Notes: generated from the sequence alone by a model not told the origin. DNA of 64,000 nucleotides from Anniella stebbinsi (GCA_029215795.1 JARDYH010000004.1:36088001-36152000); one strand, 5' to 3'. Shown: positions 46,501 to 54,636, counted from the stretch's first letter. Numbers and translations are program-made.

Positions 46501-47102
46501 TGTGGGGTGGCCTGGCCCCCACCAAAAGGAACTCTCTGGGGTCTTCCAGAGGTCACTACACATGGAAATTCTACCTGTCATAATGATAGGCATCTTGCAA
46601 TTAACAAAAAAAAAATTGTAAATAAAACGTCCAGTTAAGTGATCAGCAGAGTGCTGGTACCGCTATATCATCCAAGAAGATGGAGAACCCTTTATTGGGG
46701 CTGCAGTCCTATGCACACTTTCGTGGAAGTAAACCCCATTAAACACAGTAGGCCTTACGTTGGAATAAACATACATAGGCTTGCATTGTTTATTACTTAG
46801 GATTTAGGTTTCATTTATGGTTTACGCATTGCACTTTGAGCTGCTACTGATTTGTGTTTTTTCGTAAGACTAATGAAGAGCATAGAATGCAAGATCAGAT
46901 TGTAGGTTCAAATAGTCGTCTGTTTGAGCAAATGTTTGGAACAGAAAATATTAGAATGCTTAATATATAACATGATTCTCCTCCCTTCCCCCTATTTCTT
47001 TCTTTCTTGAATGGTTCACAAATAATCTTTCCAAATTGCTTTCCCCCCACCACAGAAACAAATGCCAGTGCTATGCAGTCAAAAAGAAGAAAATCCAAAT
47101 GA
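16365..47102 (+). CDS. NCOA6: Nuclear receptor coactivator 6 (13 coding exons)
   Basis: Joined exons: 16365-16599, 18133-18288, 19014-19136, 22327-22455, 22992-23807, 24304-24450, 25160-26279, 35187-35308, 36683-39658, 42254-42307, 44448-44484, 45298-45446 and 47056-47102. All junctions keep frame, giving 2,036 codons plus stop; human NCOA6 has 2,063 residues. Seen: the AIB3-type N-terminal region (residues 1 to about 150), a Gln/Pro/Met-rich middle, LxxLL motif 1 at 863-867 (LVNLL), a Lys-rich stretch at 889-901, a Gln run then Met run near 985-1005, LxxLL motif 2 at 1461-1465 (LSQLL), and a basic end KRRKSK. Family knowledge: NCOA6 (ASC-2, AIB3, PRIP) binds liganded nuclear receptors through motif 1. 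It acts in the KMT2C/KMT2D-UTX H3K4 methyltransferase (ASCOM) complex in the nucleus. Exon order and long blocks match human NCOA6 as I recall it. Upstream non-coding exons and the promoter are not identified. Confidence 0.98.
18133..18288 (+). CDS. NCOA6: NCOA6 coding exon 2 (residues about 79-130)
   Basis: The acceptor is CCTTTTACAAG and the donor GTAATT. It encodes the conserved [20 protein letters not shown] stretch and [17 protein letters not shown], matching the N-terminal conserved domain of the family. Confidence 0.97.
19014..19136 (+). CDS. NCOA6: NCOA6 coding exon 3 (residues about 131-171), GC donor
   Basis: The acceptor is ATACTTTCAG. It encodes [20 protein letters not shown] and on to FSMPGSQ. 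The only boundary that joins exon 4 in frame as [12 protein letters not shown], matching human, is after CCAAG at 19,136. The intron then begins GCAAGT, a non-canonical but well-formed GC donor. A GT four bases downstream (19,141) would break the frame. Confidence 0.93.
20150..21500 (+). mobile_element. Decayed LINE (non-LTR retrotransposon)
   Basis: Short + strand translations resemble RT blocks in order: DQFGFLKQG near 20,455-20,480, [17 protein letters not shown] sequence near 20,910-20,945, [14 protein letters not shown] near 21,300-21,340 and a degraded FDDMMVIV active-site block near 21,425-21,450. The order fits a reverse transcriptase. Numerous stops show it is dead. I cannot assign the clade (L1-like or other). 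Confidence 0.5.
21550..21672. repeat. Palindromic repeat around CCACCATGGCTGG
   Basis: GGAATCCTATGCATGTTTCT and AAGTCTTACAATTCTCAGCA on the left face TTGTAGGACTTGTTTCTGCC and AACATGCATAGGGATTGAGA on the right, forming an imperfect 120-bp inverted repeat. Confidence 0.55.
22327..22455 (+). CDS. NCOA6: NCOA6 coding exon 4 (residues about 172-214)
   Basis: The acceptor is TTATGTTTCTAG and the donor GTACTA. It encodes [18 protein letters not shown] and [13 protein letters not shown], near-identical to human. Confidence 0.97.
22992..23807 (+). CDS. NCOA6: NCOA6 coding exon 5 (residues about 215-486), Gln/Pro-rich
   Basis: The acceptor is TTGTTTTCATAG and the donor GTAAGT. It encodes the Gln/Pro-rich activation region: MDPLLSGL-like start, [52 protein letters not shown] and LHPGLGG. 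The human protein has a long pure Gln run in this exon; here only short Gln groups broken by Met, Pro and His are present. Confidence 0.97.
24304..24450 (+). CDS. NCOA6: NCOA6 coding exon 6 (residues about 487-535)
   Basis: The acceptor is TATTTTCTGTTCAG and the donor GTCTGT. It encodes [20 protein letters not shown] and the Gln/Ser-rich segment that follows. Retention of the next intron adds a few residues and then a stop. Confidence 0.95.
24451..25159 (+). other. NCOA6 intron 6
   Basis: AT-rich, 709 bp, no recognised repeat. Ends ATGCATTTTTAAG, a usable AAG acceptor. Confidence 0.7.
25160..26279 (+). CDS. NCOA6: NCOA6 coding exon 7 (residues about 536-909), LxxLL motif 1
   Basis: Met/Gln-rich exon. 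The main receptor-binding box [20 protein letters not shown] lies at 26,122-26,180, with LxxLL at residues 863-867. It is followed by the Lys/Arg-rich [12 protein letters not shown] (889-900), a likely nuclear localisation signal. The donor is placed at AA|GTAGGT because this makes codon AAT and joins exon 8 in the frame that gives [15 protein letters not shown], as in human. The GTAG of the donor contains an in-frame TAG, so an unspliced transcript stops at once, right after the basic stretch. Confidence 0.96.
26560..26845 (+). mobile_element. CR1-like LINE 3' end
   Basis: ATGGAATTTGCTGCCACAAG and TAGTGATGGCCACCAACTTG lead into GAGGCAGTATGGCTCTGTAC and GGACTATATAAGCCTTTGGT. This block, ending with the CTTTGGTCTG motif, is the common 3' portion of reptile and bird CR1-type LINEs. 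Confidence 0.65.
29092..29215. repeat. Short reptile palindromic repeat
   Basis: TTTAAGTCCCATTGACTTCA and GTGGGACCCATGTGTGACTA form the centre. The right arm ends CTCTGGATTGTACCCTG. Confidence 0.6.
29626..30632. repeat. Composite MITE cluster with many small inverted motifs
   Basis: At least three element ends of the CAGACAACATGATAGTCAAC type (29,636, 29,854, 30,352) and their complements (for example ATTGTGTTGTCCGAACGCAG at 30,362 and ATTGTGTTATCTGAACCCAG at 30,615) occur within one kilobase. The interior repeats GTTGACTATT, AACCAACGGT and AACCATGG in both orientations, so it is a stack of related and partly nested elements. Confidence 0.6.
30694..30720. repeat. TTA/TTG microsatellite
   Basis: GTTGTTGTTGTTATTATTAT continues as ATTATTATTA; it abuts the CR1-type tail on its right. 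Confidence 0.8.
30716..30850. repeat. CCGCCCCATAGC-type LINE tail
   Basis: TTTATATACCGCCCCATAGC is followed by TGTCTGGGCGGTTTACAAAA and an A-rich stretch with AAAACCATAAACATAAAAC. This is a frequent squamate repeat, probably a LINE 3' end. Relatives lie at 33,626, 36,003 and, inverted, near 63,895 in this window. Confidence 0.6.
31196..31300 (-). repeat. Possible Penelope-like element tail
   Basis: On the minus strand the text runs CCTGATGGAAAGCTCTGCAG, then TTTGGTTTGTCCAATAAAGG and TATTGACTAATTTTGGATTC. The CTGATG box followed by a GAAAGC-like box and an AATAAAGGTATT end resembles tails attributed to Penelope-like elements in vertebrates. The call is by recollection only. Confidence 0.3.
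31401..31939. mobile_element. 539-bp MITE, copy 1 (GGCTGCATTCGGACAACACA ends)
   Basis: Left end GGCTGCATTCGGACAACACA, right end TAATGTGTTGTCCGAATGCA followed by GCC: a perfect terminal inverted repeat of about 20 bases. The interior is non-coding. The same sequence with the same ends recurs at 54,104-54,636. I find no clear target duplication. Confidence 0.8.
32825..33035. repeat. Shorter relatives of the 539-bp MITE
   Basis: TGTGGCTGAATTCGGGGGTT at the left and TTGTGTTGTCCGAATTCAGC at the right are the element ends. An internal GGCAGCATTCGGATAACATG marks a second, nested left end. A run of C (32,989-33,002) precedes the right arm. Confidence 0.6.
33626..34030. repeat. LINE tail split by a MITE (33,702-33,960)
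   Basis: The CCGCTCAATAGCCAAAGCTC / GGTTTGCAAAAATTAAAACC tail runs to about 33,700. A 259-bp element with ends GATTCGGATGACATGCTGGG and CAGCATGTCGTGTGAGCTAG follows, and the A-rich tail (AACCTTAAAAAGTATAAAAG) resumes after it. The MITE therefore inserted into an older LINE fragment. Confidence 0.65.
34522..34656. mobile_element. 135-bp palindromic hAT-like MITE with 8-bp duplication
   Basis: Ends CCGGAGTAGACAACCTGG and CCAAGTTGCTTAGTCCTG are imperfect inverted repeats. Flanks TAGTAGAG (34,514-34,521) and TAGTAGAC (34,657-34,664) match at 7 of 8 positions, as expected for a hAT target duplication. The interior has ACTCCCATTA facing GGGAGTTGTA. Confidence 0.75.
34987..35024. repeat. Perfect 15-bp hairpin
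   Basis: TAAATTAGTTTACCC and GGGTAAACTAATTTA are exact complements separated by 8 bases. It lies about 160 bp upstream of NCOA6 exon 8. Confidence 0.85.
35187..35308 (+). CDS. NCOA6: NCOA6 coding exon 8 (residues about 909-949)
   Basis: The acceptor is TTTTTGTCTTTAG and the donor GTAATA. It encodes [20 protein letters not shown] and [18 protein letters not shown], close to human. Confidence 0.96.
35309..36682 (+). other. NCOA6 intron 8
   Basis: 1.4 kb. It contains a LINE-tail fragment at 36,003-36,065 (TTCTATACTGCCCCATAGCT) and otherwise nothing recognised. Ends TTTGTCTCTGTAG. Confidence 0.75.
36683..39658 (+). CDS. NCOA6: NCOA6 coding exon 9 (residues about 950-1941), largest exon
   Basis: A 2,976-nt exon, open throughout. 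It starts [20 protein letters not shown] and contains a Pro run, a broken run of Gln coded by CAG and CAA, then [20 protein letters not shown]. The Ser-rich block [20 protein letters not shown] follows near residue 1290. LxxLL motif 2 lies in [20 protein letters not shown] (LSQLL at 1461-1465). A block [20 protein letters not shown] is nearly invariant against human. The segment after [20 protein letters not shown] is less conserved. The donor is GTATGT. Confidence 0.98.
39659..42253 (+). other. NCOA6 intron 9
   Basis: 2.6 kb. It holds a 304-bp MITE (39,891-40,194), a MITE-like stretch at 41,538-41,720 (GCACAACAAGACAACCCACC facing GTTGTTGTGGCATGCAAACA) and weak inverted motifs at 40,650-40,800. 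Confidence 0.7.
39891..40194. mobile_element. 304-bp MITE (ACCTGGTTTGCAC ends)
   Basis: Left end ACCTGGTTTGCACGTAAAAA, right end GGTTATGAGCGAACCAGGT. The interior is full of AACCCA / TGGGTT motifs. It belongs with the elements at 53.3-53.8 and 62.5-62.9 kb. Confidence 0.7.
42254..42307 (+). CDS. NCOA6: NCOA6 coding exon 10 (54 nt)
   Basis: The acceptor is CTCTTGTTTTAG and the donor GTGCAT. It encodes [18 protein letters not shown]. The sequence is weakly conserved against human, but both splice phases fit the flanking exons. Confidence 0.85.
42308..44447 (+). other. NCOA6 intron 10
   Basis: 2.1 kb with no repeat I can name. A short GGATT-rich run lies at 43,560-43,590. It ends with a long pyrimidine tract and CAG at 44,447. 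Confidence 0.65.
44448..44484 (+). CDS. NCOA6: NCOA6 coding exon 11 (37 nt micro-exon)
   Basis: The acceptor is TTTCTCTTTCTCTTTCAG and the donor GTAAGT, both strong. It encodes [13 protein letters not shown], matching the human ELEVNAAIVSGQ region. Confidence 0.93.
45298..45446 (+). CDS. NCOA6: NCOA6 coding exon 12 (residues about 1972-2021)
   Basis: The acceptor is CACTTTTATCAG and the donor GTAGGA. It encodes [20 protein letters not shown] and [15 protein letters not shown], the conserved basic C-terminal region. Confidence 0.96.
45694..46117. mobile_element. 424-bp hAT non-autonomous element with perfect 8-bp duplication
   Basis: Ends CAGGGGTGGGCAAC and TTGCTCACCCCAG are the typical hAT (Charlie-like) termini. 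Flanks ATTTAAAG (45,686-45,693) and ATTTAAAG (46,118-46,125) are identical. The interior is non-coding and includes a GT microsatellite at 46,034-46,054. It sits in the last NCOA6 intron. Confidence 0.9.
46697..46795. repeat. Short reptile palindromic repeat, full copy
   Basis: GGCTGCAGTCCTATGCACAC, GTGGAAGTAAACCCCATTAA, and the return arm AAACATACATAGGCTTGCAT make a complete copy of the family. Confidence 0.7.
47056..47102 (+). CDS. NCOA6: NCOA6 last coding exon (residues 2022-2036)
   Basis: The acceptor is TTTCCCCCCACCACAG. It encodes [14 protein letters not shown] and stops with TGA at 47,100-47,102. The human protein ends [10 protein letters not shown]. Confidence 0.97.
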
Positions 47103-47670
47103 ATTACTGAGTGGATATGCAAGGCTTGTAAATGTGTGAATTTTACCAATAGCAATTCTGAGCTGTGATTTCTTGCTATATATAAAAACAAAACACCCCC
47201 CTAAAATGCTGTATAGTAATTCATTTTATTATCCCGTTACCGATAAATAAATGCAAAGGTGGTTTTTTTCTAAAGACTTAATGATGGAAAAAGATCAGGT
47301 TATTTGTTAAATTCTCTGGTTTTGTAAAGTCCACACTTAGCACACTAGATTTAGCATGTTGTAAAAAATCTGAGGAGATAATTGTAAATTTATTTCTACG
47401 TTTTCACTTTTCATAGGACAAACTAGAATACAGGGTTGTCATTTTTTTAGATATTAAAATAATGTATTGTGCCGGTGGTCAAGTACTGTATGTGAATAGC
47501 AGTTAAAAGGGTTATATACGGCCCGATCTTGGAAATGTAAATAGTTTTATTATATAGTAGGCTTGATGTATTTGTTGTAGAAAAGGACCAGTGAAATGAA
47601 ATAAAATGGAAGGCTTTGTGAAATGTGGGTTACCTAGTGCTCTAAATAAATGTCATTGACCTATAATTTG
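47103..47670 (+). other. NCOA6: NCOA6 3' UTR with poly(A) signals
   Basis: AATAAA occurs at 47,246, 47,600 and 47,645. The last two are close together and followed by a T/GT-rich stretch (TATAATTTGTATTGTATATT), so cleavage near 47,670 is likely. The end is inferred; no transcript evidence. Confidence 0.6.
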
Positions 47671-48163
47671 TATTGTATATTACTTTAGCATCCACATCCT
47701 TTTGCATGGGGAATTGGTTACTGGGGAGTTCAGGGTCAGCACCATGTGAGAAGTACCCAGGGGGGTTGATTACTTTCTGATTCAGCAGCTGTTGCTACCA
47801 CTATGAACACTAAGCCATGACCACTATTGCCATCCCCCACCCACTAAGGCAATGTTCAATTTTTTAAAAAACTTGATAAGCTGTGGCATTCTTGGCTGTT
47901 CTAGCCCAGATCTGTTCAAATATTTTATCCTTCAGTGCCAACACTTACCCTTCTTATCCATCCATTACTTTTAGCAGACTTGTGATGCTATGGGATCCAG
48001 GTATAGGTTTAAACTTTATCCTGATCAGAGGAATACTGTACACCTGACTGTTTTGTTGTTGCTGATGGTTGGTTGGTCTACTCTGCATTTTCCCCAGGGA
48101 ACAGAGTGGTTCTGGCTTCTGAGGAATCCCCTTTCTTTTAGGAACACTTCGAATGCCTTAGGT
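47671..48163. other. Intergenic stretch, nothing recognised
   Basis: No open frame with similarity and no repeat that I can name. Confidence 0.4.
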
Positions 48164-48478
48164 CAAGGGTATTGAACCTCTCTCAGCCCATGGGCTGAAC
48201 TCCATTTTGGAGAAGCTCTTGAAGAACTGTATTCCTGTGCTGGGCAAAGACAAAGACAAAACCCAACATATTTTATTTTAAAGGTCTTACTGCCAGTAAT
48301 GAAGTTTTGGGAGAGGCATGTCAACCTTTTAGAATGGGGGAAAATGTACAAATATCAGGAAACCTCCAAACTGTCGGTGGTAGAGGAAGAGCCTTTTGAG
48401 GACCCCCTACCCCGTGGGCCAGAAATTGCTCCCAGGCAGTCTGGATTTAGCTCCCAGGCCTGAGGTTCTGCACCCCTG
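48164..48478. mobile_element. 315-bp hAT-like element
   Basis: Left CAAGGGTATTGAACCTC and right GAGGTTCTGCACCCCTG are inverted ends with a hAT-style CA(A/G)GGGT start. Flanks GCCTTAGG and CATTAAGG agree at 6 of 8 positions, a decayed duplication. Confidence 0.65.
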
Positions 48479-48549
48479 CATTAAGGATTATGGGGCTAAT
48501 TGGGCTCATATACAAGTGCTTCAACTTTATCTAGCTTGCAAAGTCACAG

Positions 48550-48715
48550 AGTGGCTGCGTGCCGATGTCATGTTAAGCCACTTTGGGTTAATAAGCTACT
48601 CACAGTAGCTTATTTTGAAAATAAGTTACTGTTATCCCCTACACAATCAGACAAATAAGCTATTGTGCATAGCTTATGAAGATACTGTGAGTAATCTGAG
48701 TCATGCCTCTAGCTC
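48550..48715. repeat. Palindromic MITE-like stretch (AATAAGCTA motifs)
   Basis: AATAAGCTACTCACAGTAGC followed by TTATTTTG and later AATAAGCTATTGTGCATAGC form repeated small hairpins. Outer parts (CATGTTAAGCC / ATCTGAGTCATG) are poorly paired. Confidence 0.4.
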
Positions 48716-49164
48716 CTGTCCTGGTGCAGTCCTCCGACCCCAGCACTGGCGCTGTTTCACCCAGTGACAATATTGCAGGAGCCTGTTTTAACCTCCCACA
48801 ATATCCCAATGAGAGGGGAGAGGTTAATTCAGTGCTTTCAGCATCACAAGGGGGAGGGTGGCCCTAAAGCATGGGAAATATGCAGGATTGGGACCAAATT
48901 TCATACACAGCCTCCCCCAGCCAGGAGGCCCCCAATGCACCATCAAAACCCTGCACAATTATACACAAATTAACAAAAACCATGGCTGCACCAAAAAGAG
49001 GGTGGCACAAATGAAGTCTTGGAAGTTTGCAGGATCAGTCTCACCCATGTTGGGTTGCAGATATTTTGATAGTTTTCTGTAAGCACTGGCAAAATGCTGG
49101 ATTTGTGAGATCTTCCATGTTCTGGCTGACTCCTTAGCTAGGGGGACCATTGGTTTGACCAATT

Positions 49165-49605
49165 GTGGCTGCAGTCCTACACCCACTTAGCTGTGACTAA
49201 GGGTGCCTCTACAAGAGCGATTTAAAGCTCTTTCAAGGTGCATTAAAATTTTACCTCTACAAGAGCGGAGCGCAAATTGGGGGTTGACGCGCTTTTTATC
49301 TCCGATTATTCGCATTTTTGAATGCACGTTAAATAGCGAGTTTTATTTGCCGTGGGAGTTGAAGCGCATTTTGGCCATGTAAACATGCGATTCTCCACAT
49401 GTAAACAACTTTAAAGCGCGTTTCATATAGCCCGTAATGCGCTTCACTGCCTCTCGTGTGTAGTTATTAGATGTAAATGCGCTTCCGCGAAGATGCACAT
49501 AATCAGGCAACCAGGCACCAAACCAAATTCTTCTAGAGGGGACCTCAGTCCCATTGAATCCAAACAGGATTTTCTTCTGAGTAGACATGTATTAGGATTA
49601 CACTA
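49165..49605. repeat. Short reptile repeat interrupted by a CpG-rich element
   Basis: GTGGCTGCAGTCCTACACCC to about 49,199 is the left arm of the CAATCCTA family. TCAGTCCCATTGAATCCAAA to GACATGTATTAGGATTACAC (49,541-49,605) is its right arm. Between them lies about 340 bp starting GGGTGCCTCTACAAGAGCG and ending TTCTTCTAGAGGGGACC. The ends are weakly inverted, and the interior carries many GCGC/AAGCGC motifs. Confidence 0.6.
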
Positions 49606-50176
49606 TAAAAATCTTTGATCGCTGTAACATGTAAAGTTTCATGTATTTTAAGAACTCCATTAAACCACATTATTTCTGGTTTAAATATATATTTTATTTA
49701 TTTTGTGTTTTCCCCATTATATTAGATTTCCCTCTTTGTCCCATCCCCCCAGAAGGACAGCATTACAGTCTAACAACCAAAACCATATTACATACACACA
49801 GGCCACATCACAGAACACTTTTGAGGCAGTTATGACCTTTTGTCTGCCATCACATTGCAAATGCCTAAACAGTGCCCTACAAGCAGTGGGCTTCTTCTTT
49901 CTATTAGCCATCTTTTCGTTGCTTTAGCAGCTGACACGCTCGGTTTTCATTCTACAGTATAAGTGATGTAGAAAAGGTGGGTTGGCAGAGAGTTATTTTC
50001 CTCTGTTCAGCCCCCTACTGTAATAGTTGCCTTCTATTGGAAAGCATACAATAGATACAATCTATGCTTTAAAATTGTGCACGCACACACCCTTTAGCCG
50101 AGCAGTGAGAGAATTTCTAGGAATTAATTTGCCGTGAATATTTGAGGGTTTAGGTTCCTCTCAACCATGTTCATTC
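49606..50176. other. Unassigned stretch with minus-strand poly(A)-like signals
   Basis: TTTATTTATT at about 49,692-49,701 is AATAAATAAA on the minus strand. The adjoining 49,720-49,990 lacks recognisable repeats. It might be an old transcript end, but nothing confirms this. Confidence 0.2.

Positions 50177-50223
<47 letters not shown>
50177..50223. repeat. ATA/AAT microsatellite
   Basis: About 15 uninterrupted ATA units. Confidence 0.95.
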
Positions 50224-50225
<2 letters not shown>

Positions 50226-52607
50226 CTTATCCTTGAAAGTGGTATTACTTCAGCAGGGAACGGGAAATGTGTGTTGCTAAAATTGAAGATAAATAGTATG
50301 TTAAATAGCACTTTTGTTTATACAAGCTTCAGAAGAAACCAATCTTTGCTATCCTAACATAGTTTTGGCAAAATGCTGGTGGTAATCATAGATAGCATGG
50401 TAATACTCTCACATACAGGTGGTGAATTGTAACCAAGATTTTTCCACATATCTCAGGAAAAGAGGTGTCCAAATCCTATATTCCTTATGAGTTCATCCTG
50501 CAAAGACATCCATTGGTCATTGTTGGCTTTCCCTGCTGAAGTCAATGATTACTGCTCTCTACGTTTTCTGTTTAACCCAACATTGTGGTAAAAAAAATCT
50601 TAAAAGTTATTTTGTGATTTACGCAAGGTTCTGCAGAGATGACTCTGGATGTTGCAATCATGAGTAAACATGGGTACAAACTGGGGACAGCCAACCTTTC
50701 AACATCTGGATTTATGCACCTTCAATACTCGTGTAGAAATGGACAGACCAGCAGCTGTAGCTTGTCATATCACAGTGCTGAAGGAGTTTGAAAATCTGCA
50801 CCTATTGAAATTCTCCTGCCTATTTACCTAGTTGAAGGTACAGGAGACCTAATGTTGAAAGGTTAAGCACACATAATATAAGTTTTTCTCACGTTTAAGT
50901 GTTTCATCATTAACATAACTTGCACTAAGAACAGTCAACAGAACAAAATGTGTGACTTGAAAAGTGGCCCAAAGCTTGCTAATATACACACAATCATGCA
51001 TGGCAAATATTTGCCACAACAAGCCCTTTAAAAAAGCATCCTAACATGAAAATTTAAAAACATAACACATATCTGTCAAATTTGCAAATTTCAACACCAG
51101 TCATCTTTGTGTAGTAGGACATCAACAATGGTGGCCTAAAGTCACATTTTGCTATTTGGTTTGTGTACATTTTCCTGGTAGATAATGGGATGTGAAAACA
51201 TGTGAAAGGGGGTGGAAAGGGGCATGAAAGGCACATACACAAGTCCATACAGCATGAAGAAATATCATGTATTCAGAAGAGAAATAATATGAGCAGAATA
51301 CCTAGCTAATGAATGCTGTATTCAGAAATTAAATATTGTATCACTTGAATGCTACTGGATAGGTAAAGTTAGAATATAATTGAAAAAAGGCTATTATGTG
51401 GTAAATAGTTGTAGTGTAAACTCTTTTTTACCATATGGAAAAACAACTGAGGAGAGAACTAAAATATATGTTCACTTCAGTGAGGGTTGGCACTACCAAA
51501 TTGAAGTGTAAGCTAATTGTGGAAAGACAAAATAACATGTACCCTTGATGGTGTTTCTCTTCTCTGCCTTAGCAGTAAAGTTCATGGGAGGAGTTTGGAA
51601 TATCCCCTTTAGGTCTCAAGTGATCTCTCCCTGCCCCCCGCATTTCTTTCATTACTTCTGACAGCAATTTCCTCAGCCACGGTAGTTGGTGGCAAAGGAT
51701 ACTTCATATTGAGATGTTTGTAAACTTTGAAAAAATATAGGGTAGTAAAATTCCACTTTAATTTGACTGTGAAGCATCCAATGCAATTGCCAGACAGCAT
51801 GGCAGGCTACAGGGCTAGCCCTACCATTTGGCAGAGTGAGGCAGTCACTAAGTGGCAGACACTGGGAGGCACCAGCAAGTATTGGAAGAGAGAGCTGCGT
51901 GCCATGTGGCTACTCTCCACCCTCTAAGTTACCCTGATGACTTCAAGTGCAGTGGAAGACACTATCCCACCACCAATGTTGAAGACAGATTCGTCTACTG
52001 TTGTACATGGAATTGGAGGGGCTACCATCTTGTTCTTCAGCTGAGGCATCAAAATGTCTATAGGCTATAGCTAAGGAAGCATGTTTTCTTGCAGCTCAAG
52101 AAGCAAATGTATATTCCTGCTGTTCTCACTGTTCCAGGCAAACTCTTAAGTTTTTGCAGTTATCTTTGGATCAGAGTCAAGCCATGAAACGTTACTGCTT
52201 ATAGCCAGAACTCTTTTATCATGACTACAATAATTGGTGGCTCTTGTACAGTGGAATAGATAATACAATGAAATGTCATGACTCTCTTGCTGATATAGTC
52301 TGCCATTGGGATTTGAATGGGTGCTTTGAAAAAAAGTAGAAGAACTGAAGAGTCTAAAGGGGAAGTCCTGAAAAGTGTTCAAGAGGCTCAGAAATACTTG
52401 ATCCATTTGGGCACATTTCAGTGGGACCTGTCTTGAAGAAGACATGTTGAAATAAATGGAGTCTGAGCCAGAGTGAATGATCCTATTCAGATCAATGTGT
52501 TTTTAACACAAGATATTTTTAGTGAATTGTATTCAGTTGCCCTCATCAACCCAGACAGATTATATACAGATGCAGGCTTATTGCATACAAAGTTGTTCTG
52601 GGTGCAG
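50224..52607. other. Intergenic stretch, nothing recognised
   Basis: AT-rich; only short open frames without similarity. Confidence 0.4.
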
Positions 52608-52760
52608 GTACCCAGTAAGTCACTGAAGGGTAACTTTTGACCTTATAGATGTTTTGTCCTACAACTCCCATAATCCCTCACCATTGGCTATACTGAGTAG
52701 GGCTGATGGGAGTTGTAGGCTAAACATCATTAGGGACACAAGTTGCTTATTCCTGCAGTA
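52608..52760. repeat. Palindromic hAT-like MITE (ACTCCCAT family)
   Basis: GATGTTTTGTCCTACAACTC and CACCATTGGCTATACTGAGT face GGGCTGATGGGAGTTGTAGG and CACAAGTTGCTTATTCCTG. Confidence 0.7.
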
Positions 52761-53340
52761 GATGCAGGTGTGCATCTTGATGCACATTTACATCCAGAGT
52801 GCTTATTCAGGCCCCACTAAGCTGCCTAGAGGATTCGTTTTGAGATGGATGTGCATCCCATTTAGGATGCAAGGCTAATTTTGCCTCACTAGAGAGCTGG
52901 ATTAGGGTGATTGGTTTTAATGGCTATGGTGATTCTGAAGCCCTAGATGCTTGATCCCAAGACATTCTGTATGTTGCTATGTGCTTGCTCTTGGGCATAG
53001 CAATTGTGATGACAATATCATGTCACAAAGTGTGCTGTAATGCTAACACTATGGGGAAATCTGCTTAGATAAATGTTTCAGTCCGATGTTAGATTTCCTT
53101 GCAAAATTAGTACTTAGAGGTTTGCCACTTAAAAACCACCTTTTTTTAATGGTCTATGTAAAGCCTTTCCTCCCGAGTTTACCCTGAAGTAGAAATGTAA
53201 CTTTATTTGGACACCTAGTTTTTTTTAAAAAAAAAATCTCAAATGTGATTGATTTTGATGATCATTTTTATTTAAAATGAAGGCCTGAATAATGTAGAGA
53301 GTGAAGTTTATGTCTTAAAAACAATAAAAGGGATTGCATG

Positions 53341-53756
53341 TAACATCAACCCAGATTATTGACTGTTGCCTTATCCAGAGTTTTACCCATGATTGGTCTG
53401 TAGGTTGTTTTTTCAATTCCTGGGTTGTTTGATTCCCTCCTCCTTTGCCCTCTCCCTCCCAAACACCTTTAAAGCACTGCAGTTCTGACATGTACAGGGT
53501 TGTTTTTTGTTTTGTTTTGTTTTACCACACTTGCTCGCAGCCAATGTAGCCTGGTGAAATAAGCAGTGAACATCCAACAGTTCTGGATTCACATGTAATG
53601 ACAACCCATAGTTTAAAAAACCCGGAGTTCACAACCCAATGAAAAACCATGGGTACTATTCCTGGGTTGTTCATGGTTAACCCATAGTTCTGTGTTTGCA
53701 CATAACTGAGGATTCAACAACCCATACTCTGGGTTGTTGTTACTTGTGAACCAGGT
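53341..53756. mobile_element. MITE of the ACCTGGTT family, left end degraded
   Basis: The interior matches the element at 62,508-62,917 in order: a CCTGGGTTGTTTGATTCCCT block, the block TGTAGCCTGGTGAA, ACATGTAATGACAACCCATA, and the right end CTTGTGAACCAGGT. Confidence 0.65.
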
Positions 53757-54103
53757 TGATATGTAATGTCTGTGATTTACGAAAGAATGAAAAACAAAAG
53801 CAAACATCTGTCATCCCACTGGCAAAAAAAATTACAGGTTTGTATTCTCACAATTTGTTCTTTTTCAACGAATGTTTTGAAATGGCTAAAAACAGAGTTC
53901 ACTTCTGTTGAAGCTCTTCTGAAATGAATGGGTTATTCAGTAATCAAAATAATGGTTTCTAGCCACCTGTTCTAGCCTTTATCCCCTGCAAATCAGTGCT
54001 AAAAATAGCAGTGGGATATTGGCTGGTTACCAGCAGGCCATAATCTTTAACCTTCTGTAGGAATTTGGGAACTGCCAGAAAAGAAGGGAGAAAAGGGACA
54101 CTA

Positions 54104-54636
54104 TGGCTGCATTCAGACAACACATTAGTCAATGGTGGATTGAGTAGCCAACTCACAGTTGGTTGTTTTGTGGGTACTCCCCACACAACATATTCCTACA
54201 CAATTGTGGGTGGTTGGGGCTGGCGTTGAGTGGACTAATAGTCAACCCAGCATTTGACTGACACTGACACTGCCCCCGCCCCTCTTCCCTCCTCCCTCAG
54301 TCCTCCCAGTTCTATCCTAGCAGCCTCTGCAAGTTGCACCAGTTGTAGCAGAGTGGCAGCCGCCGCTTTGGTTATTCTTGCCACCTGTCTCTATGGGCTT
54401 GTGTTTTAACCCACTCACCACACGCCATTAACACACTCACCCCTCCACACAACACTTTAAACAGCTGGCTTCGAGCTAAGCAAGCCAGTTGTTTCTCTAA
54501 GTTGCTTATTTGGGCGGAATAGCATACTGTCAGTAGTTTGTGAGCGGCGTGTTACCCTCCACACAACACAATAAGCAACACAACTGACTATTGTTACCCC
54601 CCCAGTTGCTTAATAATGTGTTGTCCAAATGCAGCT
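54104..54636. mobile_element. 533-bp MITE, copy 2
   Basis: Left TGGCTGCATTCAGACAACAC, right AATGTGTTGTCCAAATGCAG. It is collinear with 31,401-31,939 over its full length, including ACTCCCCACACAACATATTC and TAACCCACTCACCACACGCC. Confidence 0.8.

Noticed and set aside
49717..49911. 64-codon minus-strand frame starting MANRKKK
   Set aside because: No recognised similarity, no splice context; length is within chance.
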